Source: Bacteroidota bacterium (GTDB lineage Bacteria; Bacteroidota; Bacteroidia; Cytophagales; Cytophagaceae). From it: a stretch of DNA of 64,000 bases. The notes beneath the pieces are model-generated. The model searched no databases and was not told the origin of the DNA. It saw only the letters and a program-made list of their open reading frames with translations. The stretch is taken from the NCBI GenBank assembly GCA_023392125.1, contig JAEVZS010000022.1:62001-126000 (forward strand), in the 5' to 3' direction. Numbering within the stretch: the first letter of the stretch is position 1; each line of letters begins with the position of its first letter. Below, piece by piece: positions 1 through 9,449 of this stretch. The position numbers and the translations under genes are program-made.

Positions 1-3000
1 ACTTCTGAACCAATACAGGTCTGCATATCTTCTTCAGGAGAAATAGTCAGGGCAGGACTCTGATTAACGATCACATCAACCGAAGCTGAAGTAGAATCAG
101 CACAACCAGTTACTGAATTAGTCACAACAACTGTAAAGCTTCCGGAAGTAGTAACGACCAATGAGTCTGCAATACCTTCCGGAGCAGGGATAACAGCAGC
201 TCCGTTTTTCCACTGATACGTATACGCTCCGTCCTCTACAGCCTTTAATGTAACACTATCTACACCTTCGCAAAACTCCAATGGTCCGTCGACGGAAATA
301 GCAGGATCCGGCAACACATTAACATTAATAACAACTGCCGTACTGGTATCGGAACATCCCAGAGGACTCGTCACAACTACAGTATATTCGGTTGTATCAG
401 TAGGAGATACCGATCCTCTTTCACCCGTTGGTACTGGTTGACCGGCCGGAACACTAGTCCATTCATATTGATAGGTGCCATCTTCCTCATTGTTAATAGT
501 AACTCCCAGATCTACAGAAGCCCCGAAGCACATATCAGTTCCTGTAAGAGGGAATACCGAAAAGTCAGGAGTTTCATTTACAACAAGTGTTCTGGAAACA
601 GACGAGGTAGAACATTCTCGTATATTAGTATAAACTACTACTGCATATTCGCCAGCTTCTGTAGGAGTATAAACAGATACAGTATCGGCAGGATCTGTTT
701 TCTGATCATTAAAGACAAGTGTCGAATCTTCACCCACCACCTGATACCACTCAAAAGCAAGCGGGGTCGGTTCTCCACCGGTTGCCACCGCTGTAAACAC
801 AGGAGCATCATCTATATTACATATCTCGTAGGTATCAGCATCCAGTGAAACAGAGGAAACTGCGGTACAAACCAGAATACATGAAGAAAACTCCGATGTA
901 TTATAATGTGCGGCTGCTATAGGAGCAGAACGTACATCTGAAGCGGTCGCCGTAAATAATTTATAATCGGTAGATGTCGGCTGAGCGAATGACCACATTC
1001 CATTGGCATCGGACATGGTAGAGCCAACATAGGTTCTTCCCTGAAGCTTACCATTTCCGGGAACACATTCTCCATTGCAGTCATCAATTCTGAATATCTC
1101 GATATACGCGTTTGCCGGAGCTTCACCTCTCAGCAGTTCATCTGTAGAGTTGCTATGTATACGAGGAGCCGGATATGCTGCATTTCCGATTCCATTCAGC
1201 TCAATACCTCTCAAACCATTGCAGTATATTGAGTTTCTCGTGATGCTGTTACGATTTGAGCCTTCATCAAGTATATTAATTCCATTTGCTCCGTTATTAG
1301 CAATTATGTTGCCCTGACCAGCCAGGGGGCCACCTATGATATTATTGAAGGCACCATTTGAAATATAAATTCCTTCACGGACGTTTGGTAATGAGTCCTG
1401 ATTAATATCAGCTCCGATATAGTTACCCCAGATCACGTTTTCAAAAGGAGCAGTTGAGCTATTCCCGGCCTCATAACGGAAGATAATTCCGTTTAAGTTA
1501 CCGGAAATAATATTGCGGTCAGCTTCAGAGCTTCCGCCAATACGGTTCTTATTTGCTCCGTGCTGTATACCGATCCCGGCTCCGTCATCGTCACCAGGCC
1601 GGGTTCCGTTACCCACCGGCGTCACACCATCAGCAGCTGTTCCTATAAGATTTCCTACAATAATGTTTGCAACAGGTTGTCCGCTATTAACCCCATTCTG
1701 AAAATCGGATTGCAGGAATATACCAAAAGTATTATTTGAGATAACGTTGTTGCGGATAGTATTGTCTCCGGCTCCCAGCAATGAAACACCATCTTGTCTG
1801 TTACCCACCATACTCGATCCGTCAGCACCTATACCTATGTAATTGTTTTCAACCACCGTACTGCGCACAGAAGCCTTATTCAACTGGATACCGTGCCCCT
1901 TATAGAGATAACTCTCTCCCATAGCTGCTCTTCCGGCATCATCATCAAAACCATTCCCACCGATAATATTTCTGTAGGTAGCATCCGGTCCGCCAATTGT
2001 ATTACCGGTAGATGCATCTTCAAACTTAATACCTGCATACATATTTCCAGTTGCACTGTTTGTTCCGGTTGAATTACCGGTTGCATCCGTACCTACATAA
2101 TTACCCCTTATAAAAGAAGAACTTACACTTTTAAAATAAATACCTGTTTGCAGCGTACCATCATACTTGTCAGGGCATTGTGCCTCACAAGGGTTCTGAG
2201 CACAAGACTGCCCGCCACCCGTACCGGAAGACCATTGTGCCGCACCGCAGTTTCGGCTGTCAGGAGCTCCTCCATTTCCGGAGATAACATTTCGTTCAGC
2301 CGGACTGGAGCCACCAATGATCAGCCCCGTACTTTCATCAGCACGAATACCGGCACCTCCATTGCTGATTATAGTGATTCCATCAGCCCCGAGTCCTATA
2401 ATGTTACCGGTGATAAGCGTATTATTGCTTTGTCTGTTCCAGATTCCGTTTCCTGTCGTACCACTTATTACGTTGTCTTTTACAGTCACCCTGTTACTTG
2501 CGCGTATATACACTCCGACTTCTCTTAACGGGTATCCTGTTCCGTTCGCTACTCTTACATTACCGGAGATATCCGTACCGAGATAATTGTTTTCGATTAC
2601 TACGGAGCTTCCGTTTGCTCCTAGTCCATCAATATGTATAGCTCCGACTTCTCCGCCCGGAGCTGAGGTATATTGAAGAGTATTTGCTATAACATTACGG
2701 TCACAACCCGGACCTCCGATTACAAAGCCGGAAGAGTTGTTACCGGATAGAAAGATCGCATGCTCACGGATCGCCACCGAGCCTGCGCCAGCAGTACCGG
2801 TATTATTTAATCCGATCCAGCAACTCCTGATGCTACCTCTTGCATTATTAAAGTTGAAAGCTCTGCTCCAGTTTTGAATAATAAAACCCGACACATTCAG
2901 ATTTATATTGGAACCGTTGAAGCAGTTACCTCCTCCGTTTCCTCTTAAAACAATCACCGGAGCCCCGCAAGCATATCCGGATTGCGTAGTTGCGTCAATC

Positions 3001-3278
3001 TCAATGAGTGAGCTACTCCAAAAATCCAGAGAGTTATTTAACGTGATCACATACTTACCATCAGCCCCCGGAGCAGAAGAGATATTGAATACAATTCTGT
3101 GGGGAGTTGCGGGCGAGCCATTCCCGGGGTTTTGATTATTATTGGCATCCTGCACAGCCTGACGTAAGGAGCCGCTTCCATCATTATTTGTATTTGTGAC
3201 CACATACTCGTAGGCAAATACATTAACTGAGAGAAGCGCAGAAAAAATCACGGACATGAGTAAGGCGATTTTTCTCAT
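1..3278 (-). CDS. Secreted right-handed beta-helix protein with Ig-like repeats (3' end outside window)
   Basis: An open frame runs from an ATG at 3278 to the left edge without a stop, so at least 1092 codons are present and the C-terminus is missing. It begins with a signal peptide (MRKIALLMSVIFSALLSVNV) and then a segment like NDGSGSLRQAVQDAN, typical at the start of secreted parallel beta-helix proteins. Residues about 130-770 carry many imperfect repeats of the type IGG-RNVISGN-GI and GTD-GN, which fit rungs of a pectate-lyase-like solenoid. From about residue 790 there are at least three Ig/PKD-like domains with regularly placed Cys and VVVT strands. Such proteins in Bacteroidota are surface or secreted adhesins, usually exported by T9SS; the expected C-terminal sorting domain would lie outside the window. 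No catalytic residues could be assigned. The role in attachment is inference. Confidence 0.9.
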   Translation of the reverse strand, partial: MRKIALLMSVIFSALLSVNVFAYEYVVTNTNNDGSGSLRQAVQDANNNQNPGNGSPATPHRIVFNISSAPGADGKYVITLNNSLDFWSSSLIEIDATTQSGYACGAPVIVLRGNGGGNCFNGSNINLNVSGFIIQNWSRAFNFNNARGSIRSCWIGLNNTGTAGAGSVAIREHAIFLSGNNSSGFVIGGPGCDRNVIANTLQYTSAPGGEVGAIHIDGLGANGSSVVIENNYLGTDISGNVRVANGTGYPLREVGVYIRASNRVTVKDNVISGTTGNGIWNRQSNNTLITGNIIGLGADGITIISNGGAGIRADESTGLIIGGSSPAERNVISGNGGAPDSRNCGAAQWSSGTGGGQSCAQNPCEAQCPDKYDGTLQTGIYFKSVSSSFIRGNYVGTDATGNSTGTNSATGNMYAGIKFEDASTGNTIGGPDATYRNIIGGNGFDDDAGRAAMGESYLYKGHGIQLNKASVRSTVVENNYIGIGADGSSMVGNRQDGVSLLGAGDNTIRNNVISNNTFGIFLQSDFQNGVNSGQPVANIIVGNLIGTAADGVTPVGNGTRPGDDDGAGIGIQHGANKNRIGGSSEADRNIISGNLNGIIFRYEAGNSSTAPFENVIWGNYIGADINQDSLPNVREGIYISNGAFNNIIGGPLAGQGNIIANNGANGINILDEGSNRNSITRNSIYCNGLRGIELNGIGNAAYPAPRIHSNSTDELLRGEAPANAYIEIFRIDDCNGECVPGNGKLQGRTYVGSTMSDANGMWSFAQPTSTDYKLFTATASDVRSAPIAAAHYNTSEFSSCILVCTAVSSVSLDADTYEICNIDDAPVFTAVATGGEPTPLAFEWYQVVGEDSTLVFNDQKTDPADTVSVYTPTEAGEYAVVVYTNIRECSTSSVSRTLVVNETPDFSVFPLTGTDMCFGASVDLGVTINNEEDGTYQYEWTSVPAGQPVPTGERGSVSPTDTTEYTVVVTSPLGCSDTSTAVVINVNVLPDPAISVDGPLEFCEGVDSVTLKAVEDGAYTYQWKNGAAVIPAPEGIADSLVVTTSGSFTVVVTNSVTGCADSTSASVDVIVNQSPALTISPEEDMQTCIGSE

Positions 3279-3585
3279 AGTAGTAAATAATAGGGTAGTC
3301 TGTTTTTTTATTACGTTAACCGATAATTACCAAAAACTAATTAAAATGTTTAAATTTTAAGTCGGAAAATTACAATTTTTCACCGGAAATTTAAAGATAA
3401 AATTCAATAATATCTATCAAATAAGCAAAAACCGGTTAAAAAATCACGTCATCCCGTTCTTCGGTAATCCTCTTATCTACAGCCAAAACCTGCGAAAAGC
3501 AGCGAGTTAGCAGATATGCATAAATATAGTTTAAGGTCTGTTTCGTTATAATAAATTACTTTTGTAAAAAAAAAGTAACCGCACA
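3279..3585. other. Divergent intergenic region
   Basis: This 307-base AT-rich gap separates the minus-strand beta-helix gene from the plus-strand ABC ATPase gene, so it must hold promoters for both. A TAnnTTTG match upstream of the ATPase gene is listed separately. On the minus strand TAGTTTTTG near 3330-3340 is a weak candidate. I see no small gene or hairpin here. Confidence 0.6.
3557..3564 (+). promoter_or_regulatory. Bacteroidota -7 promoter element (TACTTTTG)
   Basis: TACTTTTG fits the TAnnTTTG -7 consensus of the Bacteroidota housekeeping sigma factor and lies 21 bases before the proposed TTG start of the ABC ATPase gene. No clear -33 TTTG is present; the nearest T-rich stretch is around 3533-3545. 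Confidence 0.5.
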
Positions 3586-4494
3586 TTGAATCTTTTAACA
3601 ATAAAGAATATCCGAAAGCAATACGAAAACACAACCGCGCTCTCGGATATATCCTTCTCAATTCCTAAAGGCTCGATACTGGGACTTCTTGGTCCCAATG
3701 GAGCGGGCAAAACAACATTGCTCCGTATCCTGACCGGTATTATAAAGCCGGATTCGGGTAAGATTTTATTTTACGATGAATCAATAGAAAAGGTTCATTT
3801 TGAGAAAATCGGCTACCTCCCCGAGGAACGAGGCTTGTATAGGGATATGAAAGTTGAGGAACAGCTGATCTTTCTTGGCTCCCTGAAAAATGTACCCCGG
3901 CATGTACTAAAAGAGAGGATCCATTTCTGGCTTGAAAGAACCGGATTAGGCCTGTACCGGAACTTCAGAATTAATCAGCTATCTAAAGGTACTCAACAAA
4001 AAATTCAACTCATTGCAGCGATTATACATGATCCGGAAATCGTAATTCTGGACGAGCCTTTTTCCGGTTTTGATATTTTAAATACTCAACTTGCAAAAGA
4101 CCTGATCCTGGAACTGCATAAACAGGGCACAACTTTTATATTATCTGCACATCACCTGCAAAGCATAGACTCATTATGCACCCATATAACACTGATAAAC
4201 AGTGGTGAAATTATTTTAAATGACTCTATTCAGTCGATCAAAAAAAACATGTATCGGACAGAAACATACAAAATCGGCGGCCACGGAAGTCTGACAAACA
4301 AGCCTCAAAGTTTTGAAATAATCAGTGTAAAAAATTACGGAGAACATATTGAGGCTGTAATCGTATCAAAGAACTCCTCTACCTCTAATCAGATATTGGC
4401 TGAACTGGCTGAAACTGTTATGATAACTTCTTTTTTCGAAGATAAGCCCAATATGGAAGAAATCTTTATTAAATCCATAACCAATACAAAATGA
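3586..4494 (+). CDS. ABC-2 type transporter ATP-binding protein
   Basis: This 302-residue protein is the nucleotide-binding subunit of an ABC exporter. Walker A is GPNGAGKTT (about residues 36-44), the signature is LSKGTQQ (about 133) and Walker B is IVILDEPFSG (about 153), followed by an intact H-loop region (SAHHLQS). The last 80 residues form the extra C-terminal domain seen in NatA/DrrA-type ATPases. The start is a TTG: the text from it (MNLLTIKNIRKQ) is exactly the usual beginning of the fold and there is no ATG before Walker A. The stop overlaps the start of the permease gene by 4 bases, so the two are translationally coupled. Substrate is unknown; NatAB-like or lipid/drug export are possibilities. 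Confidence 0.9.
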   Translation: MNLLTIKNIRKQYENTTALSDISFSIPKGSILGLLGPNGAGKTTLLRILTGIIKPDSGKILFYDESIEKVHFEKIGYLPEERGLYRDMKVEEQLIFLGSLKNVPRHVLKERIHFWLERTGLGLYRNFRINQLSKGTQQKIQLIAAIIHDPEIVILDEPFSGFDILNTQLAKDLILELHKQGTTFILSAHHLQSIDSLCTHITLINSGEIILNDSIQSIKKNMYRTETYKIGGHGSLTNKPQSFEIISVKNYGEHIEAVIVSKNSSTSNQILAELAETVMITSFFEDKPNMEEIFIKSITNTK

Positions 4495-5777
4495 AAGCAG
4501 TCTGGCTAATTATTCATCGCGAGTATAATCAGCGTATACGAAAAAAATCCTTCCTTATTCTTACTTTACTGGGACCGGTTTTTTTTGCATTACTGCTGAT
4601 AATTCCGGCCTGGCTTTCATTGCGAAAAATCGATAATCAAAAGATCATTCTGGTTTATGATCCTGCGCATGTGCTTCCGGAAGATTTCGTAAAGGATGGC
4701 ATTTTTACGCTCCATAGGTTTCCGGATAATTATTCCGGGGAAGAGGTTTTTACAAGGTTCTCCAGATCGGACAGCTACACCCTGCTTTACATTCACAATC
4801 CCCAAAAGGCGAGCTTGTTTTTTCATCATGATGTTAATCCGGGAACAAAGGCATGGATAAGCAATCTGCTCAACCGGATTTATGTCAAACACCTTCTCAA
4901 TGAGAAACTGGGAGAGGATCAGAGCAGTCAGCTACCTACTGAAGTCAGTCTGAATGTACAATTAATTAATCCCGGTCATGGTGGCATGGATGAAGCCCGG
5001 AACGGCTTATCCATGCTTTCCGGAATTATTATTTATTTGTTTATTATTACCTATACTATGCAGGTGATGCGGGGTGTGGTTCAGGAAAAATCGAACCGTA
5101 TTACGGAAATTCTGTTAACATCCGTGAAGCCTTTCCAGCTAATGCTTGGAAAAATTACAGGTATCGCGCTGATCAGCCTCACTCAATTCACTATCTGGTT
5201 TACCGCAGCCTTTTTATTGTATCAGTTATTTGATATCCGGTATGGAGAAAGTTTAGATCTTTTTGGGAATGAAAAGATAAGTGAAACAATAAGCAATCAC
5301 TCTATCGATATAAAACAGGCCATGGAATGGAATCAGCTCATCAATACATTTTCGGGGATTGATATTCCATTCTTTTTAATCGTTTTTGGCTTTTACTTTA
5401 CTTTCGGCTATTTATTTTATAGTGCCATATTCGCAGCTATCGGAGCATCTGTTGATTCTGAAACGGATACACAACCATTTGTATTCCCCCTGACTATACC
5501 GATATTGATCAGTTTTGCCCTATATCAGACACTCATTGAACAGCCGGATTCATCTCTGTCCGTTTTCTTCTCTATTTTTCCCTTTACTGCTCCTGTAACG
5601 GTTATGTTTCTCCTGCCTTATCACCTCCCTTTATGGCAACTTATCTGTAGCATGATTTCTCTGATTCTTTCTTTTATGCTAGCTGTATGGTTTGCCGCCA
5701 AGATATACAGAACAGGAATTCTTATGTATGGCAAAAAAATCACATTGAAAGAGATGATTCGCTGGCTAAGAGCCTGA
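4491..5777 (+). CDS. ABC-2 type transporter permease
   Basis: This 428-residue inner-membrane protein pairs with the ATPase encoded just upstream (4-base ATGA overlap). An amphipathic N-terminus is followed by one membrane segment at about 20-44, a periplasmic domain at about 45-165, and a cluster of five or six membrane segments at about 180-410. The sequence MRGVVQEKSNRITEILLTSV is the conserved NatB/ABC2_membrane_3 signature. This architecture (one TM, large extracytoplasmic loop, TM bundle) is that of NatB-like exporters. The substrate cannot be read from the sequence. Confidence 0.88.
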   Translation: MKAVWLIIHREYNQRIRKKSFLILTLLGPVFFALLLIIPAWLSLRKIDNQKIILVYDPAHVLPEDFVKDGIFTLHRFPDNYSGEEVFTRFSRSDSYTLLYIHNPQKASLFFHHDVNPGTKAWISNLLNRIYVKHLLNEKLGEDQSSQLPTEVSLNVQLINPGHGGMDEARNGLSMLSGIIIYLFIITYTMQVMRGVVQEKSNRITEILLTSVKPFQLMLGKITGIALISLTQFTIWFTAAFLLYQLFDIRYGESLDLFGNEKISETISNHSIDIKQAMEWNQLINTFSGIDIPFFLIVFGFYFTFGYLFYSAIFAAIGASVDSETDTQPFVFPLTIPILISFALYQTLIEQPDSSLSVFFSIFPFTAPVTVMFLLPYHLPLWQLICSMISLILSFMLAVWFAAKIYRTGILMYGKKITLKEMIRWLRA

Positions 5778-5793
5778 GCAGTCAGGCGACTGC
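5778..5793. terminator. Short hairpin between convergent genes
   Basis: GCAGTC-AGGC-GACTGC is a perfect 6-bp stem directly after the permease stop. It could end transcription for both convergent genes, but it lacks a U-tract, so the call is weak. Confidence 0.35.
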
Positions 5794-5806
5794 ATAAGAA
5801 ATCATC

Positions 5807-6394
5807 CTATTCTTCATCAAACCGCAGATAAACTTTTTTCGATGTAATCGTCTCCAGAATAGGTTTAAGCATAACCTGTGCATTGAATTTTGTTTGTTCC
5901 AGTACCCTCATCTCAAGAGCTCCTTCTTCAATCTTTGTCTCTGCAAGTTTGTAAGCCATGTCGATTATTTCTGCATCCGGTTTACTGCTCAGATTGGAAA
6001 TAGTATATACTTTTGACTCTTTATGATTTACTTTGACATAACAGATTTCCGGTTTTGGCAACAAGATCTCCACATGATCCGCTGATATTTTAATATCATT
6101 TGTATCAAGTCGCGCAAGGTCCAGACATCCGACCACCTCTCCGCTCACGATCAAGACGGCTTTAGGATCCAGTGGCCACCATTTGATATATTCGGTATGC
6201 TCAATGATATCTTTCAGATAGAAACGCACCAGCTCCAGCCTGCCCAATGCCTCCATTCGTTCGACAATCATATGATGCGCTGACTCACCGGATTTATTTG
6301 CAGACTTCTCGGATTCCAACCAATTGCTGGTTTGAAAAAAAACAACCGACAGAAGTAAGATCCAGGGTAATATTATCAGAATGGTCTTTTTGAT
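5807..6394 (-). CDS. DUF4230 family membrane-anchored protein (unusual start codon)
   Basis: About 195 residues. The region after the anchor (RLELVRFYLKDIIEH, SGEVVGCLDLARLD, ISADHVEILLPKPEI) matches my knowledge of DUF4230, a family of membrane-tethered proteins of unknown function. The frame stays open upstream of the TTG at 6319 to a stop just before 6400. Read from the ATC at 6392-6394 it gives xKKTILIILPWILLLSVVF, a perfect N-terminal anchor if ATC stands for Met. No ATG or GTG exists in this frame, and a TTG start at 6319 would remove the whole anchor. Either ATC is a rare start codon or a single base change has hit the ATG. The gene converges on the ABC permease gene. Confidence 0.75.
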   Translation of the reverse strand: MKKTILIILPWILLLSVVFFQTSNWLESEKSANKSGESAHHMIVERMEALGRLELVRFYLKDIIEHTEYIKWWPLDPKAVLIVSGEVVGCLDLARLDTNDIKISADHVEILLPKPEICYVKVNHKESKVYTISNLSSKPDAEIIDMAYKLAETKIEEGALEMRVLEQTKFNAQVMLKPILETITSKKVYLRFDEE

Positions 6395-6492
6395 AGCAGT
6401 CTTACTATTATGTTTGGAACTATTTTACTTTTTCAAGATGATAAAAGTTCGTAGTAAATCCAATATTTTTCAATATAATGGCTGCCAAAAAA

Positions 6493-6828
6493 TCAAACAG
6501 CTCCCGTAGCTACCGGCTTGCTTAGTTGTGAAAAAAACCGATCGAAAAAAATTCTGGTTAGCTGCAGCTGCTCTCTGTCAATATCATAATATACCCGCGG
6601 CCCATTTATCGTACCAGTAATTATTCCTACATCCTTCAGATCTTTCAAATGCTGCGAAACAGTGGACTGACTAAGGGGCAACTCTTCCACAAGCTTGTTT
6701 ACTATCATTGGTCCATGTTGCAAAAGCAGTTTCACAATAGCTATCCTTGCAGGATGAGCAAGTGCTTTGGCATATGCAGCCAGCTTAACTTCGTCACCTT
6801 TAAACTCCTGTTTTTTGTTGATTGCCAT
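6493..6828 (-). CDS. ArsR/SmtB-family winged-helix repressor
   Basis: This 111-residue regulator has the ArsR layout: helices containing LAHPARIAIVKLLL, a recognition helix LSQSTVSQHLKDLKDVGI at about 52-70 and a beta-wing GTINGPRVYYDID. It contains no cysteine at all, so thiolate metal sensing of the ArsR/CadC type is excluded; it may sense something else or work with a partner. It stands alone between the DUF4230 gene and coaE, so no target operon is evident. The ATG start has no recognisable Shine-Dalgarno sequence, as usual in this phylum. Confidence 0.88.
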   Translation of the reverse strand: MAINKKQEFKGDEVKLAAYAKALAHPARIAIVKLLLQHGPMIVNKLVEELPLSQSTVSQHLKDLKDVGIITGTINGPRVYYDIDREQLQLTRIFFDRFFSQLSKPVATGAV

Positions 6829-7045
6829 ATATATTCTGTTTTGTATATAAATCTATGACAGCCAGACAAGAACATCAGATTGCCAGTTATTATCGGCCAA
6901 TAAATTATGTCTCCGTCTGCTTCTATGTTTTACATAGTATCATAGTATTAAATATACGATTTCCACAGAATACTTATTCACAAAGCACTACAAATCACAT
7001 GTTTTCATAAAAAAATTAAAGAAAAGATATAAAAAATGATAAATC

Positions 7046-7639
7046 CTATTCGGATTCAATGAATGCAGCATGCAAGTCTAATACCTGAGTAATTAGCATA
7101 TGCTTTTCGTCATTCCGAATTACATAGTCAGCTTTCGACAACTTTTCTTTTTCGGGCATCTGACGATCAATAATATCTTTGATCTGCTCAATGCTTCTGA
7201 ACGGATCTCTGCTTTTTACCCTATCGATTCTCAGAGAATCAGGCGCATACACGACTATAACTTTATCAAGAAGACGATAGGACCCTGATTCAAACATAAG
7301 AGCCGCTTCTTTTACTATGTACGGAACATCACTGAAACCATTGACCCAGACTTCAAAATCTTTACCTACTGCCGGATGTACAAGCCTGTTCAGCTTATCA
7401 AGCTTTTCAGGATCTGAAAACAATGCTGAAAGATATTTTCTATTAACTTCTCCGTCTTTCGTATAGCTATCACTACCGAAGGTGTCGATAATACCTTCTT
7501 TAAGCTTTTTATCCGAACGCATCAATTCTTTTGCTCTCGAATCCGCATCATATACCGGAATTCCAAGTATCGAAAATATTCGGGTTACAATACTCTTTCC
7601 GGAGCCAATCCCGCCGGTTATTCCAATTTTTATTGGCAT
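7046..7639 (-). CDS. coaE: Dephospho-CoA kinase
   Basis: 197 residues, normal for CoaE, which phosphorylates dephospho-CoA with ATP in the last step of coenzyme A synthesis in the cytoplasm. The P-loop GGIGSGKS is at residues 9-16, followed by the acceptor-binding YDADSRAKELM and the LID-region sequence VYAPDSLRIDRVKSRD. It is the last gene of the minus-strand nusB operon, 4 bases after the YbbR-like gene. Linkage of coaE to ybbR, yajC and nusB is common in Bacteroidota. Confidence 0.95.
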   Translation of the reverse strand: MPIKIGITGGIGSGKSIVTRIFSILGIPVYDADSRAKELMRSDKKLKEGIIDTFGSDSYTKDGEVNRKYLSALFSDPEKLDKLNRLVHPAVGKDFEVWVNGFSDVPYIVKEAALMFESGSYRLLDKVIVVYAPDSLRIDRVKSRDPFRSIEQIKDIIDRQMPEKEKLSKADYVIRNDEKHMLITQVLDLHAAFIESE

Positions 7640-7643
7640 AAAG

Positions 7644-8582
7644 CTACTCCAGTTCGGATATTGGTATTACAGAAGGTGTAAAAAAATATTCCCGGATATA
7701 ATCCGGTTGCCGGACCAGCTTCAAGGGCAATGTTGAATCGGCCCGATCGAGATCTTTACGGTTTATGACAACCTCCAGTTCTTCATTTTTAAGCCGTTCA
7801 ATATCTTCGGGACGTATCAGCACGGTCAGCTTAATTCTTTCTCCGATATCAGTTTCGGTCTCCCGGAAACCCTTCAAGACCGGAATTATTCCGATAGTTT
7901 CCTGAACAAAGGCAGCAACATCAAAGCGAACTTTTACTTCTTTGGGCTTAAATGTGGTCTGTCGGGGTAATTCAAAAGCGAGATTGACATAGGCATCATA
8001 CGGTGCTTCGATATTTCGCTCCGGAATACGTATGTAAAAGGAATCTTTAAGGCTTTTAATGACACTTGATGGGCCGGTAACTTTTACAAATTCCGGTTCA
8101 ATCCGGATGGCACTTACAATCTCATTGCCTGGCAATAGTGAAATTGCGGAGCTGTCAACCCTTAAAGGGAAAGGTTTTTCAATAATTTTATCAAATCGAA
8201 GAAAGATCGTATCCTTGAGAAGATAATTTATTTTAATATCATCCAGCTGACTCTTGACAATCGGCAGCAAGTCAGATGCTGCAATATATTTATCAGAGGG
8301 AAGATTGCTGACTTTGATCAGAATCGGCTTTCTGTTAATCTTGAGGGTTCTTCTAAGCAGATTCCAGCCAAATCCACTTGCATTAAAGAGCACTCTGGCC
8401 GGAAGCGGCTCAACCGGTACTATGATGTCCTGATCGTACACAAATTTGACCGGATAAGAAACATCCGCGGTATGATCTTCATTCATGGCATTGAAAAACC
8501 AGAATGTTCCGGCAGCAACAAGACATAATGCTATTGCCTGCCAGTCTGCACTAATACCGAAGATGCTTCTTCTTGCTTCCAT
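7644..8582 (-). CDS. YbbR-like domain protein
   Basis: About 312 residues with one N-terminal membrane segment (about 12-30) and an extracytoplasmic portion of repeated YbbR-like beta domains (for example RIEPEFVKVTGPSSVIKSL). YbbR/CdaR proteins in Firmicutes regulate the diadenylate cyclase CdaA; whether this Bacteroidota homologue does so is unknown and no cdaA is in the window. I chose the ATG at 8582; a TTG at 8591 is in frame but adds only three residues. It sits between yajC and coaE in the same operon. Confidence 0.85.
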   Translation of the reverse strand: MEARRSIFGISADWQAIALCLVAAGTFWFFNAMNEDHTADVSYPVKFVYDQDIIVPVEPLPARVLFNASGFGWNLLRRTLKINRKPILIKVSNLPSDKYIAASDLLPIVKSQLDDIKINYLLKDTIFLRFDKIIEKPFPLRVDSSAISLLPGNEIVSAIRIEPEFVKVTGPSSVIKSLKDSFYIRIPERNIEAPYDAYVNLAFELPRQTTFKPKEVKVRFDVAAFVQETIGIIPVLKGFRETETDIGERIKLTVLIRPEDIERLKNEELEVVINRKDLDRADSTLPLKLVRQPDYIREYFFTPSVIPISELE

Positions 8583-8594
8583 ACAAAGCAAATG

Positions 8595-8912
8595 TTACTT
8601 GGCTGGTGTCCCGGCTTTTTGGGTAGCTTCAGCAGAAATAGCCCATTTTTCAATTTTAACTCTAAATCCTTTGTCAATCTCCACTGTGACTGTCTCATCA
8701 GATTCAATGCCTACTACCACACCATGGATCCCGCCAATGGTTACAATATCATCGCCCTTTTTAATACCCTCTCTGAATTTTTTTGCATCTTTCTGCTTTT
8801 TTTGTTGTGGTCTGATCATAAAAAAGTACATCACCACAAACATTAATCCCATAAAGAAAAGAAACGTATAGTCTCCTCCAGGCTGTGCCTGTAAAAATAA
8901 TCCGAATACCAT
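8595..8912 (-). CDS. yajC: Preprotein translocase accessory subunit YajC
   Basis: 105 residues with a single N-terminal membrane helix followed by the YajC hallmark YFFMIRPQQKKQKD, then a cytoplasmic domain with GDDIVTIGGIHGVV. YajC associates with SecDF and the SecYEG translocon at the inner membrane. It lies between the DUF1573 lipoprotein gene and the YbbR-like gene, an arrangement typical for the phylum. Confidence 0.95.
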   Translation of the reverse strand: MVFGLFLQAQPGGDYTFLFFMGLMFVVMYFFMIRPQQKKQKDAKKFREGIKKGDDIVTIGGIHGVVVGIESDETVTVEIDKGFRVKIEKWAISAEATQKAGTPAK

Positions 8913-8934
8913 TTATCAAGTTTTTATTTAAAAA

Positions 8935-9426
8935 TTACTTTTTCAACGGACCTTTATCGTCCATATCGACTGCTTTTACATCCGCAACAATCTCAAGAAC
9001 TGTTTCCCGTGGCTCCGTGTTTGCAAGAACAGTAACTGTTTTATGAATTTTCCCGGAACCCGAACCATTGTATTTTACTTCAATATCACCTGATTCTCCA
9101 GGCATTATCGGTTCTTTGGTCCATTGAGGCACTGTACATCCACAGGAAGCCTTAGCATCTACGATCAGCAAAGGAGCATCACCTGTATTTTTAAATTTAA
9201 AGACATGCCCTACCATATCACCTTTATTAATTCTTCCAAAGTCATGAAGACTTTCTTCAAACTCGATTTTAGTAGTCTGCTGAGCTTCCGGTGCAGAGGA
9301 CTGAGGCTGGGCGGGTTTGTCCGCTTCCTCTATAACCTCTTGTTTTACCTGTTCACTTTTCTGCTCACAGGCAGTAAACAAAGCACTGCCCAGTAATAAT
9401 CCGATAAAAATACTTCTGCAATTCAT
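8935..9426 (-). CDS. DUF1573 lipoprotein
   Basis: 163 residues. A lipoprotein signal peptide ends in the lipobox LFTAC (Cys20). A low-complexity Pro/Ala/Gln linker is followed by a DUF1573 Ig-like domain with the core HDFGRINKGDMVGHVFKFKN and the conserved ASCGCTVP motif. These domains are very common secreted modules in Bacteroidota; the function is unknown. The gene is between isocitrate dehydrogenase and yajC within the nusB operon. Confidence 0.9.
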   Translation of the reverse strand: MNCRSIFIGLLLGSALFTACEQKSEQVKQEVIEEADKPAQPQSSAPEAQQTTKIEFEESLHDFGRINKGDMVGHVFKFKNTGDAPLLIVDAKASCGCTVPQWTKEPIMPGESGDIEVKYNGSGSGKIHKTVTVLANTEPRETVLEIVADVKAVDMDDKGPLKK

Positions 9427-9449
9427 TTTTATAATGCGTAGTCTCTATA

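Noticed and set aside
1..3278. Tandem repeats in the beta-helix gene as a DNA repeat or mobile element
   Set aside because: The periodicity is at protein level (solenoid rungs) with divergent codons, so it is a protein repeat.
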